Both the position numbers and the translations under genes were made by a program. Of a stretch of DNA of 64,000 nt, positions 11,481 through 23,268 are shown in pieces. Each line of letters begins with the position of its first letter. Positions within the stretch are counted from its first letter, which is position 1. The stretch is from Bryoerythrophyllum caledonicum (taxonomy: Eukaryota; Streptophyta; Bryopsida; Pottiales; Pottiaceae), in assembly GCA_963971425.1 (NCBI GenBank), contig OZ020516.1, forward strand, positions 34,832,199-34,896,198, given 5' to 3'. Under the pieces are notes generated by a model. That model was given only the letters and a program-made list of their open reading frames with translations, did not search any database and was not told where the DNA came from.

Positions 11481-14400
11481 CTAAGGGGGGTCTTGCCTAT
11501 CAGGGAGGACTTGGTTGTTTTCGATTTTGCGTTTATGCAGTAAAATAGACATGGCATGTTGAATAGCGATGGTGTTGATATTTTTAAAGGTAGTTTTAAT
11601 TGTATCAATGGGTATCTTGAAGGTATCTTCGAGAGTTTTCATAGATGGGATAAAGGTGGTGGCACGAGCGCCGGATGTGATAACAATAAGGGGGTCCACA
11701 TTCCAGCCGAGGGCAATGATGTCATCTATGAGGAGTTGGTATTTATCTATTTTGTTTTGTATTGTTTCCGGGGAGAATCTTTCGTTGCAATATGTAAATT
11801 CGATGAATTGAATGGTGTAGTCTTGGTTGATGTTCTCGGGTGGTGGGTCGTTGTATGGTAAACCTTTGACACAAAGAATGTCCGGTTTGAGCCTAGCGTT
11901 GCAATGACATCTTTGAGTCATACATGAGCATGGAAATAGCCATGGGGGGACCGTGTTTTCTTGTGGATTGCTATTAAAAGTGCCGGCGTTCATAAGTATG
12001 AAACATCTCGATTTTTTGTAGGAGGTGATTAGTTTTCGAATTTCCCATACCGCTTTATTATGTCTTTTGATGATTAGAGAGTGAATGTGGTGGTTTTGGC
12101 ATTTGAGTAGCACATGAAGCCATGTGTCGGGGTCCGTTGAGGGGCATATGGGGCATGTTATGGATGGGAATCTTTCTATTCCAAAGAAGAGTTGTTTGCG
12201 AGCGTTTCCCATGTACTGACCCGTACGGAATTTGATGAGGCACGTTATTTGTGAGTCTGAGATGATGGGGTTTTTCCAAAAGTTTGTAGAGAGTTCATTG
12301 TCTATGTCGTTATTGTTAGTCCATTTTTCTATGTTAGGAATATTTTCTGAGATTGTATCCAGGTTGTTGTAGAGGTCTTGTTTTTTGAGATATTTGCCCA
12401 GAAATCTAATTGGGCCTTTGTCAGGGGTATCTTCTTTGGAAGGCCAATCTTCTTTTTGAAAGTAGTATGGGGTGGCATGAGCATGTTCGTGAGGGTCTTT
12501 GGCGTTTTTGTGTGTTTTTTCTCGGCCTTCTTTTGCAAGTTTGTCTGCTTGTTCGTTGCCATCAATGTTGGCATGGGCTCTGACTTTGTGAAGGATTGTG
12601 ATTTGTGTACGTTTTTGTAACATTTGTACCATTGATGTTAGTATGGTTTGGTCGGGGTGACTGTTGTGAAGGGTTGGGTGTGTTATTTGAGTGTTTAGTA
12701 GGTAGAGTGCATTTATACAATCGGTGAATATATGTGCAGGTTCATTTTTGTATTTTGTTGTGATGATTTGTAGTGTTTTGTGAATGGCCATGAGTTCTGC
12801 TCTGAGGATATTTTGCAGTCCATGGAGTCTTTTGGCTAGTTTAATTTCTTTGGTAGAATTATATATGCCATAGCCAGCTTTTTCTCTTCGCCAAGAGCCC
12901 GGGCTAATTTGTTCCGGTGGTTTAAAGGAGCCGTCGGTGTAATAACTGTATGCGGGGTTAAATTTTGGTGTGGTATGAGTTGGGTAGTCTGGGAGAGGGG
13001 GAGGTATGACAGAGTAGTTTAATGTGTTGTTGTCATAGTTTAATTTTGACCATTTTTTACTTTTGTTTACGGGGGTTTGTATGGGTGTTGGTGGGGCCGG
13101 TTTTGTGTATGGTCGTTGTATGTCTAGATTGTCTGTTATGGAGGTAAGTTCCGCAAGTTGTTCTAGGGAGCCGAGGGTTTGATTTTGATGATGGACGCAT
13201 AGTATTTGTAATGTAGATGGCTCTATTCTGGGTTTTTTTAGCTCGGGTGGGATATTAGGTTCTTCGTATGGTATTGTGTCTGCTTCGAATAATGCAATGA
13301 TGTGGGAATCTGGGAATGGGTTTGAATGTTGGTTGTTGTTTTGGTACCAATTGTTGTTCGGTGTGACGATGATTGTTTTTGTGTTATTTGGATCGTGTTT
13401 GGCGGCAAGTCTAGCCCAATGTATGGCTTGTTCTATGTCTTTCTCGTTGTGGGGGTGAGGTATTCCATTTCCCATCCATTTGTGTTCAAAGGCCTTGCCT
13501 AGGGATCCAAATACTTTGTCTCTTTCGTGCGGTGAGTAGAATTTATTTAGTTTGGTAGGACATGTGATCGGGGAGGAAAAATATGAGTGTTCGATGTTAA
13601 AGGATGATATTAGTGAGTCTAAAATGGGGGTGGGTATTGTGTATTGCGCATTTTTGAGGGGGTCAGTTTTGGTTATTCGATATTTATATCTTTGGTGAAG
13701 CCATATTAGTTCGGTTTCAAGGGGTTGGGTTGTTGGTTCAATGTTTGTAGGGGTTTGTAATTTTGTATGATATTGGTTCCATAACCATTGGAGCCGGGTA
13801 ATGGGTATGGTGTGTAAATGTCGGCCATTTTCTTCGTATAGATGTGCTTGATTGTTATCTATTTGAATTGTGTTTGAGGATGTAAGGATATCATTTTCGG
13901 GGTTGCATTTTGTTGTGTAGATGTTTAAGAGTGGGATAATTATGGGTGGCGTTACGGACCTTGAGTCTGAGGATTGTTCTTGTGGATGGTGGGCAAGGAT
14001 GATATCTGAGTATATTTTGTTTTGGATCTTTTGGTAGTATTGTTTTAATTTTTCAGTGTTATGTGTGGAGGTATTGGTGTCATGCCGTGGAAAAAGGTCT
14101 CTTTGGGGGAGCCATTTATTGTATGTATTATCATTGTGTTGCCATTGGCATAGGTATTTTGTGTAGGTATTTTGTATGTTATTTGTGTCTGTGTGTTGGA
14201 TATGTTTATGGTTTATGATATTATTAATGGGGTATGTGGTAGGGTTTTTGGGGATGTATGTTGGGGGGCGGGGGTGGTATGTATGTGGAGGGTTAGGGGG
14301 GTTGGTTGGTGTGGGAATATTTCTTGAGATGATGTTATTGTTGAGGGTGATGAATGGATCTTTAAGTGTATGAGAGTATGGGTGTATGTTGCAAGGAGTA

Positions 14401-17400
14401 TGACATATAGTGGCAACACTTAGGGCACTCTTTATTAGTTTAGATGGGGTGAAGTGGTAGGTTTTGAAGTCCTCATTGTTCATGATGTGTGTACCGTTAG
14501 GTAAGGTAATTTCGTTTAGTTCAAAAATATTTTTTGAGAGGAGTTTTTGTAGAAGCTTTTGGGAGAGTTGGGCATTGAGTGTGTTATGATTTAATGTTTC
14601 TTGGCGCCATAGTATTTCTAGTGTTCTAGGATTAGTGAAGAAGTTCGGGAGCGTACTTTTAAGGTGGGCTTTAGCTATATGTTTTAATAAGAAGAATGTT
14701 CATGTTATTGGTGATCTTATGCAGTCACTTTTTTTAATTCTCGGTATGTTTTCAGCGCCACCATATTGGGCAAGGACATAGTGAGTTAATCCATTATATA
14801 TTTTTTCAAGTCTACCTTTATCGTTTAAAGCATTTTGTAATTGTTCGCCTATACATCGGAGATATGCATTTTTTAGGGAGAAAGCTTCAAGTCCAAATAG
14901 GTTATGTGGGAGTTGGGTTATTGTATTTGACATACATTTTGGTAATCCACATATGGTTTTTTGTATGGCTATTATTTTTTTATCAAGTTTTTTGATAGCT
15001 GGCATAGAGTATGGTACACCGTAGAAACTGTATGCCACACCTGGGCGTAGTACGGTATCAACCATTTTTATTTTTTGTTTCATGGTGGCTGGGCATGTTG
15101 TTAGTTCTTTGCATTGTTTGATGAGTTTTGTCGTTGTGGTGTGGATTTGGATTTTCCATTTTAGTGTAGGAACAAGGTTTGTGCCTAGGTATATGTATGG
15201 TTCATTTTGATGTAGTATGGGGATCGGTTGATTGCGGTAATTGATGTTCGAGGCTTGCAATAGGGCTTTGAAAGTGGTAGGGTTCAATTTGGATTTGTTT
15301 GGGCATCCGGTAGCGGCACATTTTGGGACACCTACGTCCATACCGGCCCATTTACAATATCTATCAATTTTGTTTAGTTGTATTTGGATTGATTTGATTT
15401 TGTTAGTTGTGGTGGCTAGGTCATCCGCGTATGCGGCAGAGTTTATTATGACCTCTGATGTGCCAAAATTGTATCGGTAATTTCCTCTTTCTAGCCATCT
15501 GAGTAGTGGTTCTAGAAATATAATGAATAGGTATGGGCTGAGGGTGTCCCCTTGTATAGTACCTCTTTGGATGGGTATAGGTTTTGTTTTCCCAAAGTGT
15601 TCACCGGTATAACATGTAGATGATTTAGAATAGATGTTTCCAACAAGTGTAGTTGCATCTTTTGGGTAGCCAAGGTCCATCATTATTGCTAGAAGTCGGA
15701 CATGGTCAATTGAGCCAAAGGTTTTTTTGAAGTCCACGTATAGTATGTATATATCTTGGTTAGTAAACTTTGCGTCTTCTAGTGCGGCTATTATAGTTTG
15801 TATTTGTCGTGCGGTACTTCTCTCTGCTCTGAATCCTTCTTGACTATCATATCGGATTTTGAATTTTTCGCCGTATGAGGATAGTATGGAGGTGAGTGTA
15901 CTGGTAAAGAGTTTGTATATTGTGTTAGCTAGTGCAATTGGTCTATGGTTGGGTAGTATGGACGGGTCGCCTTTTTTGTATAGTAGAATTGTTGTACTTA
16001 ATTTCCATGAGTTTGATATCTGTTTTTGTTTATAGCAGTGGGAGAAGAACTGAAATAATAGCTTGTGAAATCTTGGCGGCATGTTTTTTAGTATTGAGTT
16101 TGGTATGCGGTCTGGGCCTGGGGCTTTATTATTTCCAAGATTTTGAAGGCATGTGTCGTATGTGGCTCTGTTGAGGTATTTATGTAGTGGGATTTCTGGT
16201 TCGCCCCGCTTGTCAAGGGTATATCCGTCCAGGTCGTGCCAAGGGTATTGTCGTATTGCACATGTGCATTCTATTGTATGTTGTGGCTGGTAATTACATG
16301 TTGGTACTGTTGGTCTATTGGTTTTTGTTTGTTGGTTAAATATTTCATTCGCAATGTCTTCGGGGCTAGTTAGAATATTATTATATTGATCTTTGATACA
16401 ATCCATTGGTGGGGATTCAAGGTTTTTGAAGACTTTTTTGTTAATTTTTTTGGGGCTGATTTCGTATAGTTGTCTGTATTTTGAGATGGCTTTTTTAATG
16501 TTTTCTTTGGTGTATTTTGTGATTATTCTTCGTGCTTGTATGTTGGCATTTTTTGCAATTATTGCGATATCTTTTATCCATGTATCGTGGGGAAGGTCCG
16601 GAGGCGGCGGGGTAGGGATTTGAATGTGTTGTACAGTTAGTAGTTCGTTGTGTATGGGGTGGTTACGCCATTGAGGGTTGTTTTTTACAATTCTAATGGT
16701 TTTACGTATGGTATGGTATGTGGTTAAGTGTTGTTTCCAAGTTTTAGAAAGTTTGCGGGGTAGATACCCGCCTTGTTGAGAGGTTCTGTTTGTCATTTGG
16801 GGTATTGGATGTGCTCTACAAGTTTGTTCTAGTGTATCAGAGATTTTATTGATGAGTTTGTCTAGAGAGTGGCATGCTTCTTGCCATTGTGCTTGTGTTA
16901 ATTGACTATTGTTTTCAAGAGTGTTTATGAGGGAGTCTATTTGTATGGAGTTTTCTTCGAAGAATTTTGTGTTGAATTTTTCTATGTTGGTTTTTGGGAT
17001 GGGGTTGAGTATGCGTATAGTGTCTTTGTTTGGGATTGTAGGAGTTCTACTAATTAGTGTGTTATTTGGGATGTGCAATTGTATGGGTGAGTGGTCCGAG
17101 ATGAGAGTAATATCTTTGTTTGTTGTGGAGGTGCATTGTGTATTGTTGTTTGTATTTATATAGAATCCATCTATTAAACTCCAATCACTATAATTGTAGC
17201 CACCTTGTCTAGAGAATTGTGTATCGGTATTGATGTAAGTGAAGTTTAAGTTTTCTGTGAAGCGGCGCCATTGGTAATCAATGTTTTGAGGGGGGGTGTG
17301 ATGGTTTCCATTTTGACGGCCAATTAGTGCTATGTCTCTATTGAAGTCTCCACATAATAGGTATGTATGATTGGGATGATTATTAATATGGGATGTAATA

Positions 17401-18120
17401 GTGTTTTGTATATCTAAGAGAAATCTAGTATCTTCGGGATGGGATGGCATATACATGTGAAAGATTAACCACGGTTGTAGTGGGCGATTAGTGATCTTAA
17501 TTATTTGAATGTATGGTGATATGTGCATTGGGGTAGGGATTTTGTTGATGTTGCCTGGGAAAGTATATTTTTTGTGTATTAATGTAAGGAGGCCACCGCG
17601 GCCCGGTGTGTATGGTCTCCTTTGTTGCATGCATCTTGTAAGTGCATGTGTATTGTTAAAGATGAGTTTATAGTTTTGAAATATATTTTGTATATATTTT
17701 GTAGATTTTGTGGCGGTTAGTTTTGTTTCTTGTATAACTATAAGAGTCGGTGGTGTGTCTGTGTTTGCGACTAAAGTTTGTAAGCTAGGAAGGGCAGTGT
17801 TTAGTGAGGAGGCATTCCATGTGATTATGTATGTATTTTCTTGGTTTGGTCTATTGTTTTGATTTTGATTTTGAGGAGGGATGTAGGGAAGAGGTGGGGG
17901 TGGGTGGGTGTATTTTGGTATAGGGTCTAGACATTTTAGTGATTCATTTATAAGGTTGTTAGGGAGGTAATGGAATTTTAGTTTTATTATATCATTTGAG
18001 GGTGGTATGTCTTGACTATGTAAGAAGTCGTATAGTCTTTTATGTATTGAGTTCTCATGGTTTATAATATTTTGGTTGTCTACTAGGAATTCATTATAGG
18101 GGTGTGGAGGTAAATGTGTC
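11481..18120 (-). pseudogene. LINE polyprotein: AP endonuclease, reverse transcriptase, RNase H, restriction-like endonuclease
   Basis: One frame runs from about 18120 to the stop at 11481, broken by a TGA at 14700-14702 where copy 2 has CGT. The AP-endonuclease keeps CGDFNRD (about 17330-17352) and SDHSPI (about 17085-17102). The reverse transcriptase has SQEGFRAERSTARQ, RGTIQGDTLSPYLF and YADD (15420-15431). After a roughly 300-residue interdomain region comes RNase H: YTDGS (about 12928-12942), RAELMAI, FTDCINAL and GNEQAD (about 12540-12557). The C-terminus has CPIC...H...C (about 12095-12155), RHN (12057-12065), KPD (11880-11888) and FIEF (Glu at 11799-11801), the motif series of R2-type restriction-like endonucleases. 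The frame joins the 18083-18478 frame through a frameshift, so I treat it as a nearly intact pseudogene. Confidence 0.9.
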
Positions 18121-18478
18121 GTTCTGATGGGTTTTGTAAGGTTAGTAAGGTTTGTAGGAGTGTATTAGTCCATGTAATTGTGTTCAAATTTTGTGGATTT
18201 AGAAGTTGGTTACATTCATCTATGTTTGGATGAGTAGTGATTATTAGTGTATATAAGATGTGGGGTGGTGGATGCGTATTTTTTTGTTGTATGTATTGGG
18301 CAATGTTTGGGTGGGAAATGTTGTGTATGTGGTGTAATGTATGTGTGTTTTTTAGAAATGGTGCGAAGGGTTTTGCAATGTGTTCATATTCTGGTTGGAG
18401 TTTTATGGTATTAGGTATAATGTAGATTTTGGCATTTTTCTTATGTGATGTAGGATGTCTTTTTAGTATATTGGGCAT
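18083..18478 (-). CDS. LINE N-terminal segment after 2A
   Basis: A 131-residue frame starting MPNILKRHPTSHKKNAK directly after the 2A motif. It is Lys/His/Asn/Thr-rich with no recognised domain, and it may be a nucleic-acid-binding leader. The equivalent in copy 2 (49740-50147) begins the same way. Comparing the copies shows independent small indels near the 3' end of this frame in each. Ancestrally it was probably continuous with the endonuclease frame rather than a separate ORF1. Confidence 0.6.
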   Translation of the reverse strand: MPNILKRHPTSHKKNAKIYIIPNTIKLQPEYEHIAKPFAPFLKNTHTLHHIHNISHPNIAQYIQQKNTHPPPHILYTLIITTHPNIDECNQLLNPQNLNTITWTNTLLQTLLTLQNPSERHIYLHTPIMNS

Positions 18479-18523
18479 GGGTCCCGGGTTGGTTTCAATG
18501 TCTCCTCCTAGAAGTAGTAGAAG
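18479..18523 (-). other. 2A ribosome-skipping motif, LINE copy 1
   Basis: Minus-strand codons read KLLLLLGGDIETNPGP followed directly by the ATG at 18478-18476. This matches the 2A consensus D-[VI]-E-x-N-P-G-P with the usual Leu-rich lead. 2A sequences make the ribosome skip the Gly-Pro bond and continue, releasing the upstream peptide. They are known in some APE-type LINEs of trypanosomes and animals. In this copy a TAA lies four codons upstream of the shown stretch, so the leader frame is broken here. Confidence 0.85.
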
Positions 18524-18550
18524 TTTGTGGTATATATGTTAAGTGGTGTA

Positions 18551-19720
18551 TTTTAAAGGCTTTGTTGTGTTATTAATGACTTGTTGGTTTGGGGGTAGGT
18601 GAATGTTTGTATTTTGTGTGTAGGTTGTGGGTTTATTTATTTTTATAGTAGGTGTAGTTGTTTTCGTCTTTAGTTTATTTTTTGTCCATGTGTTTTTTGT
18701 GGTTGTTTTTGTTTTAGTAGTGTATGGATGTATGTATGATTGGTTGTATTTTATCTTGGTTGTTTTTGTCCGTGTGCATATGTAACTATTATGTTTAAGA
18801 CTATTTGTATGTGGGTTTATGTTGGTTTTTAAAGTGGCTTTTAAGTCCTTTTTTTCATATGCCGTGTTATTATATACTTTGTGGTTTGTACAATTGTTTG
18901 TTTTGGTGTTTGTATTAGTATTTGGTATGAAATATGTTTTGGCACTTTTTGTGCGAAGCGGGGTGTCTTTTTAATATGTTCGGCATGGATCTTGGGTTAG
19001 TCTCCATGTCTCCTCCAATTAATATTAGTAGTTTGTAGTAGATGGGTTTTTTGTTTTGTTTTAGAATTTTTTGTTTTTGAATGTGGCTTTGGTATTTGTG
19101 TTTTTTTGATTGTATGTGTTTGTCTTTGTATGTGTGTATGTATATGTATGTGTTTCGTTGATGGTGTGTGGTTGTCTTTGTGTGTGTGTATGTAGTTTTA
19201 TGTGGTTTTATATTAGTATTCTTTTGTATGTTTGTATTAGTGTATGTCACGATTTTTGTCTTGGTATTTGTATCAGTATCTTTGTTAGTATTTGTGTTAA
19301 TATTCATATGAGTACACGTACCAACATTTGTATTGGTATTTGCATTAGTATAAGTATCAGTACTTAGTATTAGTAGTTTGTAGTAGATGGATTTTTTGTT
19401 TTGTTTTAGAATTTGTTGTTTTTGTATGTGACTTTGGTATTTTATTTTGTGCTTTTTTGTTTGTATGTATTCGTCTTTGTATGTGTGTGTGTGTATGTAT
19501 GTGTTTCGTTGATGGTATGTGGTTGTCTTTGTGTGCGTATATGTAGTTGTGTTTATATTAGTATTTATATGTATGTTTGTATTTGTACACGCCTCAGTAT
19601 TCTCCATGGTATTTGTCTCGATATTCATATTAATCTTTATGTAGGTATTCATATCAGTATTTGTACTTTATTTGGTTATATATATAATTTGGAAGAAACA
19701 TTAGTACAAATTTTTCAAAG
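18551..19720 (-). repeat. Duplicated LINE 5' region with Thr/Asn-coding repeats and a degenerate 2A
   Basis: The minus-strand frame 18915-19652 (245 codons) holds two tandem units of the LINE 5' leader. Each unit has a Thr/Asn repeat run, then HQRNTYI, then KQNKKxIYYKLLIL. The second unit continues into GGDMETNPRS and MPNILKRHPASHKK, so its 2A motif is degenerate (PRS instead of PGP) and the frame stops soon after. The underlying DNA is a drifting hexamer of the TTTGTATTAGTA type. It shows that the 2A-preceding leader was once open and translated with the motif. Whether it is tandem 5' monomers or an older truncated insertion is unclear. Confidence 0.7.
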
Positions 19721-20184
19721 TGTCTATATATTTTTCATCAAAAAAATCTACAAGAAAGAAGTTTTTTGTCCATCCAATAGCCAATACCTACTAGGTTAAT
19801 ACCCAAATGTAGTTTTTATGAGACGGGGTATTGCCAGGCAAGGTATCGTTGGACAATATCTTCAAAACAAGGTATAGTTGAGGCCTGATATTGCGCCGGG
19901 ACATAGTACTAGACCAAGACAAGGTCTCACGCCGGGACACGGTCTTGATAAACTACCCTTGCTCTGTCGTAGACAATGGAGATCTACACTTGTATAAATA
20001 TATATGATAGAAATTGGTTATTGTGTAGTCAAGCTTATCTATTTTATTTAAAGACTTCATAGTTTTACTTTAGTACTTCTATTTTAAACTTTTACTTTGA
20101 TAATCTTATTCTGTCAAGGACAACAGAGATTCTACCAGTCTCTCTCTATCTTCTTAATAAATAATAAAAGGAAAAAGCCTCGTT

Positions 20185-20392
20185 AGTCTAAGCCACATGT
20201 ACAATTTAGGCAACCCCGGCGAAGCCACATGGAGGGACCATGAGGACTTAACTGGGGAGTATCCATGCCCCGTTGAGGTCAACAAGTAGATCCACTTGTA
20301 ATAAAAGAACAATCTTTGGTACGTGAAGCCACGAGGATAATTTCAACAGCCCCAGTGAAGTCACATGGAGGGACCATGAAAACTTAACTAGA
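20185..20392. repeat. Two tandem copies of a ~130-bp unit
   Basis: GAAGYCACATGGAGGGACC followed by ATGARRACTTAACT occurs at about 20221-20254 and again at about 20357-20391, each preceded by a related stretch containing AGCCAC and AATTT. Just upstream is a TATA-like run (TATAAATATATATG, 19996-20009). It may be part of an old LTR or its leader, but I could not find a partner. Confidence 0.5.
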
Positions 20393-20863
20393 AACTTTAC
20401 TGGATGATAATGGACGATGTTTCCAAGGAGGAGGAGGGGGACTTCATTCGGGTCTATGCCTTGTTCTTTTGTAATAACGGTAACCCCACCAATTTTAGTT
20501 CAACTTATCTAAACTTAAATCACACATTGAGGACAACGGGTAAGTACAATATTGTAAAAGTAATATTCAATCGTAGGAATTGGAGAAGGTCATTGTAACG
20601 AAATCGGTAGACATAACAAATAAGGCAAACGAAACAGAAAAGCAACGAGAAACGTAAAGTTGAAACTTAAAAAGTAAAGTTTACGAGAAAGGTGAACATG
20701 TGCAGAGCGCGCGAGAAGTGCCGGTGGAGCAACGGGTTTGCAGTGGCGATGGCGGTGATCACTTCGCCGCACACACGCATGAATTGATGCAAGCGCTGGA
20801 GTCATTGATACAATCGCGGAGGCTGATTGAAGAGGAGGAGGAAAGAAGAAGAAGAGGTTAGCG

Positions 20864-21420
20864 ATGGCGCAGCACGGAGGAGTGATGCCGGGGACCGCCA
20901 TGGGCGCCAACGCGGGCTCCAACTCGCTCTCGTGGGTGCCGCTCGTGGTGTCGGCTCTCGTCGTCGCACATCTCTTTGCCCTCGTATGGAGCTCTCTCGC
21001 CCTGACGCCTCTCTTCGCAGAATCTGCATTCGAAATTGCTGTTTGAGTTTTTTTGAGGGGAATTAGGGTTTCTTGTATTTTGACCTAATTTGGATTTTTT
21101 TAGCTGTTTATGGCGGAAGCGATGCTGGTTTCTGTCTTTGTTTCGTTTTGATCACTTGCAGTTTGGTAAGATCAAAATACCTTTGGTGAAGATATTGTTT
21201 CAAAGTCTTCTTAAAACCCTACCTTACTGGGAATGAAGGCCAGATTTGGCGTTAGATTATCAATTTAGGTCCACTAAACTTGCTCAGTTGCAGGTCAGGA
21301 TTGCTTTTGGAGCTTGGTAAATTGGTGACCTCACTAAATTTGTGTGTTAATGCGACGCAGGCGTACTGGATTTACAAGTTGGCTTCGGATAAACCGGAGG
21401 AACGTAAGAAGGTTCACTAG
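20864..21420 (+). CDS. Small single-span membrane protein (59 aa)
   Basis: Two exons, 20864-20983 and 21361-21420, with a 377-bp phase-0 intron (donor GTATGG, acceptor CGCAG). The protein starts MAQHGGVMPG and has one hydrophobic span at about residues 25-41 (VPLVVSALVVAHLFAL). It ends AYWIYKLASDKPEERKKVH. The second exon is too short to be seen as an open frame. A span ending in YWIYKLA with a charged Lys/Arg/His tail is, as far as I recall, typical of small plant proteins of unknown function. The start is the only in-frame ATG after a purine-rich leader. If the intron were retained, the frame would read into FAESAFEIAV and stop at 21046. Confidence 0.75.
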
Positions 21421-21791
21421 AGTTTCGCAGAGTTTCTGATGGCTTTGTACCAGTTTAGCCTCGTTTAGGCCGTGTACAGTGGTTGCGGTTTTTTAAGGTA
21501 TGATGAGTTCATTTGCAGGCTTCAAGTTGTTTGGCTGGAGCCTTGGGCTATGTTTTGTAATTCAGGATCAGAGCTTGGGTCAGATGTGATGATCATAATA
21601 ACGATGTAACAAGTGTTATACACCAATTTGTAAAGTGACAGGATTGTCCATTATACTTGCTCTTGCTCTGAGAGAGAAGAGGAAAGAGAAGTGAATGAGA
21701 GGGCGACATTTGAACATGGGAAAATTAGAGCATGAAAGTTTGTCATGCTTTTGATTCTTGCATTAACGAATTGCAAGAGGAGTATTGGCAA

Positions 21792-22052
21792 TTAACCCTT
21801 TAGTGCCCACGAGACCCAAAATGGGACTCTGGAGGTGTTATAACTCAATTTGCACGAAATCCATGAGGAATTAGGTTGTGAAATTTGAAGTTCAGATTTG
21901 TGCAAACATTATATCTGTAAAAATCAGATCATGAGTTGGAGTTATAGAACTCAAGGAAAAGCTAGGAATACAACACAAAATACATCAAATACACTAAAAT
22001 ACAATGAAGACCATGCTGCGATCGGATCCAACCATCGTCCTCAAAGGGTTAA
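21792..22052. mobile_element. piggyBac-like MITE
   Basis: Flanked by TTAA on both sides (21792-21795 and 22049-22052). The ends begin CCCTTTAG on the left and, read inward, CCCTTTGA on the right. TTAA targets and CCCTTT-type ends are the hallmark of piggyBac elements. The 253-bp interior has no coding capacity. It lies downstream of the small membrane protein gene. Confidence 0.5.
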
Positions 22053-23268
22053 TTTATTTCATTTCCCATACGCTACACATATACCTCAATTGCTTTCAGG
22101 TGTTTCTACCTTGATGTACTGGAAAGAACCACTCATATTCATAACCTAACATATCCACTCATATTCATAACCTATCCTTGACCACACTGTTAACTGATGA
22201 ATGTCTCAGCAAACAGACACTTTATTCAATCAGCTCCATTAGACAATTTTTCTTCGTGAATGCATCACCCTAGTGCTTCAGTACTATCTGAAAATGAGAG
22301 GCTCAAGCATCCAAATCCTATTTAAGGGAATCTCTTCTCGACCACTGACGATATCACCAAGCCATCCTCCGGTTTTGATACCCACTATTATGTGTAGTAA
22401 AACCTTGATATAAAAAGGTAAGACCCTGGCGAATACATCAACAAGTTCACATCGAGTGGAATAGATGTGCAAAAATGAGTGATGACCATCTACAATACCC
22501 AGGAAACTGAACTCGATTGCATAGTAGATAGAGAACTCAACAACAAACTTCAGAACTGCAGCGTAGCTTCACAGTATCACCTTAGTTTTAGCTCAAAAAC
22601 TGCGTCTCCCTTTCTCAAATTGCTGCACACCCGCAGCTGCTTTTGCCAGTCTGTGTAATCCTCAGGTACTACCCCTACACCATCAACTGGTTTCCGATTC
22701 CCTGGATACAAGCTCGCTACACCTTATGAAGAGATGCTTGGAGCGGATGTATTTGCTTCCACAAAATGTCTACTCTATTTGTGTGGACATGTGTAACAAC
22801 TATACAAAGTCTGACGAGGTCCTACTAGGCCATTCCAACATGACCGGCAAAATGATGCAAGAGAAGTTGTCCATCCAAATGCGCACTGAAGGATCAATAA
22901 TGTGACCAAAAAGAAAATGGTAAAGAATGTCCTACAATGCCGAGCATCGCGTGCGAACGTAACTGAAGATTTATGCATACACGTTGTGAACGTTCACCAT
23001 CAAGTTCTTCACTATTGGTCCAACCGGGATTCGTACAACTGCAACCCAGACACGCTCATCATCATTAAAAAAATATCAGAGCTTCTGATATCGCATATAT
23101 CAATCACCTACACTTGTATAAGCAAGTCCTTACCATACAGACACAGCTCAATAATGCCCTCAAAAACCAAGAACAATGAGCTGAAAATGGAGATACAAGG
23201 AAGTGAGAGTACCTGGTCACAATCGTTTACAACAGGGATCTTAATGAGCATGAAGAGTCGGAAATTCC
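22053..23268. other. Intergenic, 3' side of SWP73
   Basis: Probable 3' UTR and spacer between two convergent genes. Frames on the plus strand here (for example 22902-23399) overlap the SWP73 last exon antisense and have no domain. Confidence 0.5.

Larger units (their letters stand above)
10998..18550 (-). mobile_element. LINE copy 1 (2A-led, two-endonuclease non-LTR retrotransposon)
   Basis: Minus-strand non-LTR element. From its 5' side it has a 2A motif (18479-18523), a long polyprotein frame (about 18478 down to 11481), a 3' UTR, a terminal hairpin (11244-11273) and a (TTC)82 tail (10998-11243). There are no LTRs. Domain order is basic N-terminus, AP-type endonuclease, reverse transcriptase, interdomain region, RNase H, CCHC/RHN, and KPD...E module. 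Only one nonsense codon and one frameshift were found over 6.6 kb, so this is the younger of the two long copies. The 5' limit is uncertain because more 5'-type sequence continues to about 19700. Confidence 0.9.

Noticed and set aside
18987-19030. Third 2A motif as a working site
   Set aside because: It reads NPRS instead of NPGP, and the Gly-Pro pair is essential for skipping. The following frame also ends after about 20 codons.
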